Assembly: GCF_900156025.1 (NCBI RefSeq) | Contig: NZ_FTMO01000025.1 | Coordinates: forward strand, 1-38,553 | From: Allobosea sp. TND4EK4 | GTDB taxonomy: Bacteria > Pseudomonadota > Alphaproteobacteria > Rhizobiales > Beijerinckiaceae | DNA: 38,553 nt | Direction of reading: 5' to 3' | Part shown: positions 35,990-38,553 of the stretch, piece after piece | Layout of the letters: the number at the start of each line of letters is the position of its first letter | Position numbering within the stretch: position 1 is the stretch's first letter | Position numbers and translations under genes: made by a program | The notes under the pieces: model-generated | Told to the model about the DNA's origin: nothing | Database searches by the model: none | What the model saw: only the letters and a program-made list of their open reading frames with translations

Positions 35990-36961
35990 ATGAACATCAT
36001 CGACGCCATGATGGTGAATCTCAGCCTCGAGCCGTACGATGCCGGGCCATTCCGCCGGTTCGTCGAAGCTGGGCTGAACTGCCTTTGCGAGCTGCCCCAG
36101 CGCCTCGACAATCCTCGCTTCGAGGCTGCGCTCGTCGGAACGGACGGCGCCAAAGTCGTGTTCGTGCGGGCCGCGGCGCCGTTCGAAATCAGCTGGAGCG
36201 AGCAGGACGACACGCTGTTCTGCGGCCTCGTCGTCTCGGGGGGGATCGAATTCTCCGTCTCCGACACCGTCATCTGTCGCCGCGGCCAGGCTGTGGCCGT
36301 CGGCACCGCCTCTCCTTGGCGCGCCTCCATCAGGCCTGGGACCCATTTCTGTGCCCTTCTCTTTCCCAGAGGGGCCGCAAACCGGCTGCTCGAGCGCCTG
36401 AGCGGCCGCCCCCCTGCCGAGCCCCTCGAACTGGCGGCTCCGTTTCCGACCACCACGCCTCTCGGCCGGATGCTGGCAGCGCTGATCACCGCCGCCGTCG
36501 CGGGGGCTGGCGAGGACGGGCCGCTCGGGCGCTCGCCCCATACGGGTGAAGCCCTGGAGGAGGCGATGCTCGCCCTGCTGCTGGAAAATCTCCCGCACAA
36601 CCATGCCGGAAGGATCATGCGGCAGCGCAGCGAAGCGGCGCCCTGGGCAATACGCAAGGCGATCGAGTTCATCACCGCCCATGCCCGCCGCGACATCAGC
36701 GTCGGCGAGGTCGCGGCGGCGGCCGGCACGAGCCTGCGGGCCCTGCAGCAGAACTTCCAGCGCAGCCTCAAGCTCTCGCCGCAGGACTACATCAAGACGG
36801 TGCGGCTCCAGGGCGTGCACCGCGAGTTGCTCGATCCCGCCTCGGCGCGCTCGATCGAGGAGATCGCGGCCGACTGGGGCTTCGTCAATCGCGGCCACTT
36901 CGCGAGGCAATACCGCAAGACCTTTGGCCGACTTCCTTCACAGACACGCCGGTCTCGATGA
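35990..36961 (+). CDS. AraC-family transcriptional regulator
   Basis: The 323-residue protein has an N-terminal cupin-like sensor domain (about 20-190, with FCGLVVSGGIEFSVSD and RRGQAVAVGTASPWRA) and a C-terminal double helix-turn-helix (about 222-320). The latter contains ISVGEVAAAAGTSLRALQQNF and SIEEIAADWGFVNRGHFARQYRKTFG (AraC signature, shown in part). The sensor resembles the AraC_binding_2 group. Ligand and targets unknown. ATG at 35990. The stop is eight bases before a nested palindrome at 36969-37013. Confidence 0.9.
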   Translation: MNIIDAMMVNLSLEPYDAGPFRRFVEAGLNCLCELPQRLDNPRFEAALVGTDGAKVVFVRAAAPFEISWSEQDDTLFCGLVVSGGIEFSVSDTVICRRGQAVAVGTASPWRASIRPGTHFCALLFPRGAANRLLERLSGRPPAEPLELAAPFPTTTPLGRMLAALITAAVAGAGEDGPLGRSPHTGEALEEAMLALLLENLPHNHAGRIMRQRSEAAPWAIRKAIEFITAHARRDISVGEVAAAAGTSLRALQQNFQRSLKLSPQDYIKTVRLQGVHRELLDPASARSIEEIAADWGFVNRGHFARQYRKTFGRLPSQTRRSR

Positions 36962-36968
36962 CTTTGCG

Positions 36969-37013
36969 TCAGGCGCCATTTGACTCAAGTCAATCGCGAC
37001 GAATGGCGCCTGA
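36969..37013. promoter_or_regulatory. nested palindrome with FNR/FixK-like box
   Basis: An outer perfect 12-base inverted repeat pairs 36969-36980 (TCAGGCGCCATT) with 37002-37013 (AATGGCGCCTGA). Inside and overlapping it, 36980-36993 reads TTGACTCAAGTCAA, which fits the FNR/FixK consensus TTGA-N6-TCAA exactly and is itself palindromic. The outer stem could end the AraC gene transcript but lacks a T-run. The box could instead control the chemotaxis operon that starts at 37237. Confidence 0.5.
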
Positions 37014-37236
37014 GATGCGCCCGAAAATCCCGGTTCCGCGGTGCCGGAGCGATATTGGTTGTTATGGTTAATCAAGTGTAACTCGGTATTTCGTCGGCGA
37101 CTCCCGGCGCGCATCTTCGACTCCACCGACGAATAAGCACCAACAAACCCTTAATCCGCCTTCCGATGTCGTTAACCCTCTCGCAAGCGTGAACTTCAAG
37201 GATCGATTCACCAGCCATTCCTGGAGCATCGATCCG

Positions 37237-37554
37237 ATGGGCGAGCCTAAAACACATCCAACCGAAGCAGCGGCGCTGGTGCTCCCGCAGGATTGCACCG
37301 TCAGGACCATTGCGGCGCTGGCCGGCACGGCCCGCGAAGCCTTCGCAGCGGGTGCGGGCCTCGCGCTCGACGGGTCCCTCGTCGAGAACGCGGACATCAC
37401 CCTCGTCCAGCTCGTCGTCAGCGCGCAGCGCAGCTTCGAAGCGCTGTCCGTCCCCTTCGCGCTGGTCGACCCTTCCCCCGCCGTCCTGTCCGCCTTTTCC
37501 CGCGCCGGCGTGGCCGCGCCGCAGACGGCATCCCTTCCTTCCGGAGCGCATTGA
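37237..37554 (+). CDS. STAS-domain protein of the chemotaxis operon
   Basis: A 105-residue cytosolic single-domain protein with the STAS/anti-anti-sigma-like pattern: VLPQDCTVRTIAALAGTAREAF, LDGSLVENADITLVQLVVSAQRSFEAL (in parts) and FALVDPSPAVLSAFSRAGV. Such small proteins often lead alphaproteobacterial che operons; their job there is not settled. ATG at 37237 has GGAG ten bases upstream; an in-frame GTG at 37189 is possible. It ends one base before cheY. Confidence 0.78.
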   Translation: MGEPKTHPTEAAALVLPQDCTVRTIAALAGTAREAFAAGAGLALDGSLVENADITLVQLVVSAQRSFEALSVPFALVDPSPAVLSAFSRAGVAAPQTASLPSGAH

Positions 37555-37555
37555 T

Positions 37556-37918
37556 ATGGCGAATATCTTGACGGTGGATGATTCCCCGAGTGTCCGGCAG
37601 ATGATCAAGCTGGTTCTTGGTCCTGCGGGTCATCAGGTTTCGGAGGCTGCGGACGGGTCGGAGGGGTTGGGCAAGGCGAAGGGCCAGCGCTACGACCTCG
37701 TGATCACGGACCTCAACATGCCGGTGATGAACGGGCTGGAGATGATCCGCGGGATGCGGGCGCTGCCGAGCTTCACCGGGGTTCCGATCGTGTTCCTCAC
37801 CACGGAGTCGGACGAGGCGGTGAAGCAGGAGGCCAAGGCCGCCGGAGCGACGGGCTGGATCACCAAGCCGTTCAAGCCCGAGCAACTGCTCGCCGTCGTC
37901 GCCAAGCTGGTGCGCTGA
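37556..37918 (+). CDS. cheY: chemotaxis response regulator CheY
   Basis: The 120-residue receiver has acidic pair Asp8/Asp9 (LTVDDSPSVRQ), phosphorylation site Asp52 (VITDLNMPVMNG), Thr in FLTTES and Lys in WITKPFKPEQL. It is phosphorylated by CheA and acts on the flagellar motor or as phosphate sink. ATG at 37556 directly follows the STAS stop, and its TGA overlaps the cheA ATG (TGATG). The first forty codons use T-ending codons (GAT, GGT, GTT, CTT, CAT) far more than the flanking genes, suggesting a different origin for that segment. Confidence 0.94.
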   Translation: MANILTVDDSPSVRQMIKLVLGPAGHQVSEAADGSEGLGKAKGQRYDLVITDLNMPVMNGLEMIRGMRALPSFTGVPIVFLTTESDEAVKQEAKAAGATGWITKPFKPEQLLAVVAKLVR

Positions 37919-38547
37919 TGATGGACCTCGATCCCACAGAGATCTTCCGCCAGGAAGCCGCCGAGCTGCTCGAGACGCTGGAGACCGTGCTGCTCGATCT
38001 GGGGCAGCGCCCCGGCGACGGCGACCTGGTCGATGCCGCGTTCCGGGCGCTGCACACCATCAAGGGCTCGGGCGCGATGTTCGGCTTCGACCGCGTCGCC
38101 GCCTTCACCCATGATTTCGAGACCGCCTTCGACCTCATCCGCAAGGGCCGGATCGTCGCCGACCACGAGATCGTCACCGTCTCGCTCTCGGCCAAGGACT
38201 TTATCCGCACGCTGATCGAGGACCCGGACTCCACCGACGCGATCATCGGCGAGGCCATCGTCGCCGAGCTGCACCGGCTGGTCTCCGGGCTGGGCTCGGG
38301 TTCGGGCCCAGCCGAAGCCGCCGCGCCGGCCGAGGCCGCCGAGGCGCAGGCCGCCACGGCCCAGGCTCCCGCGGCGGAGGAGGCCGGCTGGGCGGTCGGG
38401 ATCGCCTTCAACCCCGACATCCTGCGCAACGGCACCAACCCGCTCGGCCTGCTCGACGAGCTGGACACCCGCAAGAACCCTCCGATTTCTGGCGCTCTGA
38501 TGGGTTCGGTGCAATGTCTGCCTGATGATCGGCTTCGGGCTGCCTGA
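37918..38547 (+). CDS. cheA: chemotaxis histidine kinase CheA, truncated after the Hpt domain
   Basis: The frame begins MMDLDPTEIFRQEAAELLETLETVL. The Hpt (P1) domain carries the phosphorylated His46 in ALHTIKGSGAMFGF, followed by an Ala/Glu-rich linker and FNPDILRNGTNPLGLLDEL. Genuine CheA sequence stops there, at about 38460 (residue 181). From then on the frame reads DTRKNPPISGALMG to a stop at 38545-38547 and matches nothing in CheA. The dimerisation, kinase and CheW-binding domains are absent, so this fragment cannot be a working kinase. The break coincides with the 22-base terminal inverted repeat, so insertion-sequence disruption is the likeliest cause. Assembly chimera is the alternative. 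Confidence 0.88.
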   Translation: MMDLDPTEIFRQEAAELLETLETVLLDLGQRPGDGDLVDAAFRALHTIKGSGAMFGFDRVAAFTHDFETAFDLIRKGRIVADHEIVTVSLSAKDFIRTLIEDPDSTDAIIGEAIVAELHRLVSGLGSGSGPAEAAAPAEAAEAQAATAQAPAAEEAGWAVGIAFNPDILRNGTNPLGLLDELDTRKNPPISGALMGSVQCLPDDRLRAA

Positions 38548-38553
38548 GGGCCG
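38458..38553 (+). mobile_element. probable insertion-sequence end at right window edge
   Basis: Positions 38458-38479 (ending GCAAGAACC) are the perfect inverted partner of 75-96. The sequence replaces the expected continuation of cheA, beginning around 38459-38461. The remaining 74 bases do not match those at the left edge, as expected for the opposite end of the same insertion sequence. No transposase sequence long enough to name a family is present. Confidence 0.45.

Overview
The window is high-GC DNA with alphaproteobacterial gene content, most like Hyphomicrobiales (Rhizobiales; Bosea- or Methylobacterium-like). Three things point there: the block proB-proA-nadD-rsfS-rlmH-envC-ctpA-yibQ-rppH, the block carD-fdxA-S4 protein-SUV3-like helicase, and an rpsU next to a DUF6481-type coiled-coil protein. 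The taxon is inferred from gene content and synteny, not from a marker alignment. Most of the window is core chromosome. The accessory parts are an RND efflux locus, an ECF sigma/anti-sigma/subtilase operon, and chemotaxis genes at both edges.

Layout, left to right. (1) 1-96: terminal sequence not belonging to the neighbouring gene, probably the end of an insertion sequence. It abuts a globin-coupled chemoreceptor (to 1587) that has lost its start. (2) 1599-6261, minus strand: ECF sigma factor, membrane anti-sigma factor, secreted subtilase, GT4 glycosyltransferase, ETF-beta-type lysine methyltransferase, in that transcription order. (3) 6577-7355, minus: DUF6481-like protein with a clear terminator, and rpsU with a good sigma70-type promoter. 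(4) 7631-16558, plus: proB, a palindromic repeat, proA, nadD, rsfS, rlmH, then the envelope operon envC-ctpA-yibQ-rppH, coupled largely by 4-base stop/start overlaps. (5) tRNA-Arg(CCU), an exported SNase-like protein and an M48 lipoprotein protease. (6) 19104-24302, minus: carD with terminator and long leader, 7Fe ferredoxin, S4 RNA-binding protein, large SUV3-like helicase with an Arg/Gly-rich tail. (7) A Zn/Cd/Pb-type MerR regulator divergent from a four-gene efflux operon (outer-membrane factor, adaptor, two different RND pumps; MdtABC-like). (8) aroQ, an SDR, an AraC regulator. (9) A chemotaxis operon STAS-cheY-cheA whose cheA is cut off about 180 residues in.

Two observations stand out. 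First, a perfect 22-bp inverted repeat lies exactly 74 bases from each window edge, and each copy coincides with the break in a chemotaxis gene (receptor on the left, cheA on the right). The simplest reading is that the window is a whole contig that runs into two copies of the same insertion sequence. Second, the anti-sigma factor ends in a periplasmic domain that looks like the propeptide of the subtilase encoded immediately downstream. This suggests a sigma-factor circuit in which the protease and the anti-sigma factor communicate. Other points are a nested palindrome with an FNR/FixK-like box in front of the chemotaxis operon and a dyad over the carD promoter. All functional calls come from reading motifs by eye; no database search was run.
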